In this document: positions 5,600-6,074 of the stretch, one piece after another
Position numbering within the stretch: the stretch's first letter is position 1
Layout: every line of letters begins with the position of its first letter
Assembly: GCA_017448375.1 (NCBI GenBank)
Contig: JAFSLR010000212.1
Coordinates: 1-6,074, forward strand
DNA: 6,074 nucleotides
Source of the DNA: Synergistaceae bacterium
GTDB taxonomy: Bacteria > Synergistota > Synergistia > Synergistales > Aminobacteriaceae
Direction: 5' to 3'
Position numbers and translations under genes: made by a program
The notes under the pieces: model-generated
What the model was told of the DNA's origin: nothing
Database searches by the model: none
Seen by the model: the letters and a program-made list of their open reading frames with translations, nothing else

Positions 5600-5807
5600 G
5601 ACCATTGACAGGCTGGAATACACAAAGAGCAGGAGTATTCATCTGCAGGATGTGCCAATTCGGAAGGTTGAGGGCTATTTCGACTCGTCATCAGGTGTGT
5701 TTGAAGCTCATGATGTGCCGGGCGTTGAGATTTGCCCGTTGTGCGGCGCAGAGGTCATTCACGAGTCGGGCTGTGTGAGGTGCGTATGCGGATGGTCGAG
5801 ATGTTAG
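5586..5807 (+). CDS. small zinc-ribbon protein, NrdJ-tail-like
   Basis: A 73-residue protein. I take ATG 5586 as start, since GGAG (5573-5576) lies nine bases upstream; an in-frame TTG at 5571 would overlap that site. The N-terminal two-thirds (KTIDRLEYTKSRSIHLQDVP, GYFDSSSG) is of unknown family. The C-terminus is a cysteine cluster: CPLCG, nine residues after the second Cys, GCVRCVCGWSRC. CPxCG...EGCxxCxxCGWSxC is the pattern seen at the C-terminus of adenosylcobalamin-dependent ribonucleotide reductases (NrdJ), where it binds zinc and helps re-reduce the enzyme. Here it stands on a very small protein, so a stand-alone zinc-binding or nucleic-acid-binding role is more likely. The start overlaps the previous gene by 14 bases. 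Confidence 0.75.
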   Translation: MPKAKTIDRLEYTKSRSIHLQDVPIRKVEGYFDSSSGVFEAHDVPGVEICPLCGAEVIHESGCVRCVCGWSRC

Positions 5808-5818
5808 GAGGTGATGAT

Positions 5819-6074
5819 ATGTCAGAGCTTGAAGCAAAAGTTGCTGAGGCCAAGAGGCTTTACTACGAAAACTATGATAAGGCGTTCACGGCAAATCAGG
5901 CATATAACCGCTTGGAGGCCAAGACTAACGAACTGCGCGAGGAGTGGCTGGGTTTGTGTGAGATTCTCAGAGTGCCTAAACCTTACGGCCATTTGACGGG
6001 GCTGATCCTGTTGAAGCAGAGAGTTCACGCGGAGTATTTCAGAGTCCGGCTTGCCCGCAGAAAGGTTAATGCAA
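5819..6074 (+). CDS. helical early-operon protein, 3' end outside window
   Basis: ATG 5819 follows AGGAGG (5806-5811) by seven bases, and the frame stays open to the end of the window (85 codons). The product begins MSELEAKVAEAKRLYYENYD and continues as mostly charged helix (NRLEAKTNELREEWLGL), then a short loop with P-K-P-Y-G, and another basic helix (LLKQRVHAEYFRVRLARRKVNA). The first 45 residues have coiled-coil-like spacing. I do not recognise a family. Position suggests another small early phage protein, transcribed with the genes before it. Confidence 0.75.
   Translation, partial: MSELEAKVAEAKRLYYENYDKAFTANQAYNRLEAKTNELREEWLGLCEILRVPKPYGHLTGLILLKQRVHAEYFRVRLARRKVNA

Noticed and set aside
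5811..5996. Rightward frame starting at GTG 5811
   Set aside because: It starts inside the ribosome binding site of the better-supported gene at 5819 and gives an unlikely basic product.
4177..6048. Shared TTTCAGAGTCC at about 4177 and 6037
   Set aside because: Single short match within unrelated coding frames, most likely chance.

Overview
The window looks like the early and lysogeny region of a prophage or phage-like integrative element in a bacterium. It has strong AGGAGG ribosome binding sites before nearly every rightward gene, sigma-70-type promoters, and moderate base composition with frequent AGA/AGG arginine codons. A Firmicutes-like or Synergistota-like gut bacterium would fit, but the sequence alone does not settle the host. 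No tRNA, rRNA, CRISPR array, transposase or integrase is visible.

Left part (1-1700), AT-rich. A rightward gene that enters from outside the window encodes a PD-(D/E)XK nuclease with RecB-type motifs. Convergent with it is a leftward Abi_2/HEPN gene of the AbiF/AbiD group. Upstream of that gene lie a good promoter (TTGAGC-17-TAAAAT) and a leader of about 120 nt that folds into strong hairpins. I read this pair as an AbiF-type RNA-associated abortive-infection or toxin-antitoxin unit, the group reported to be ancestral to Cas13. It is the most interesting item here.

Middle (1714-3356), lysogeny control. A leftward operon encodes a CI-like XRE repressor followed 28 bases later by an exported protein of unknown family. 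Its place directly behind the repressor suggests lysogenic conversion or superinfection exclusion. A divergent control region (3203-3356) has a rightward TTGACA-17-TATACT promoter, a weaker leftward promoter, and two similar palindrome-like sites that could be operators.

Right part (3357-6074), early rightward operon. It holds a Cro-like regulator; a short ATP-dependent DNA ligase with an extra C-terminal SAP-like region; a small DUF1737-like protein whose start lies 104 bases inside the ligase frame; an AlpA/excisionase-like HTH protein with an AT-hook; a small zinc-ribbon protein resembling the C-terminal zinc site of B12-dependent ribonucleotide reductases; and a helical protein that runs off the window. 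Genes are tightly packed or overlap, as expected for one phage-type early transcript.

Working model (inference): in the lysogen the CI-like protein represses the rightward early promoter while its operon makes the exported protein, and the AbiF/RNA unit guards against other phages from its own promoter. When repression is lifted, the rightward operon provides DNA repair or replication and accessory regulators.
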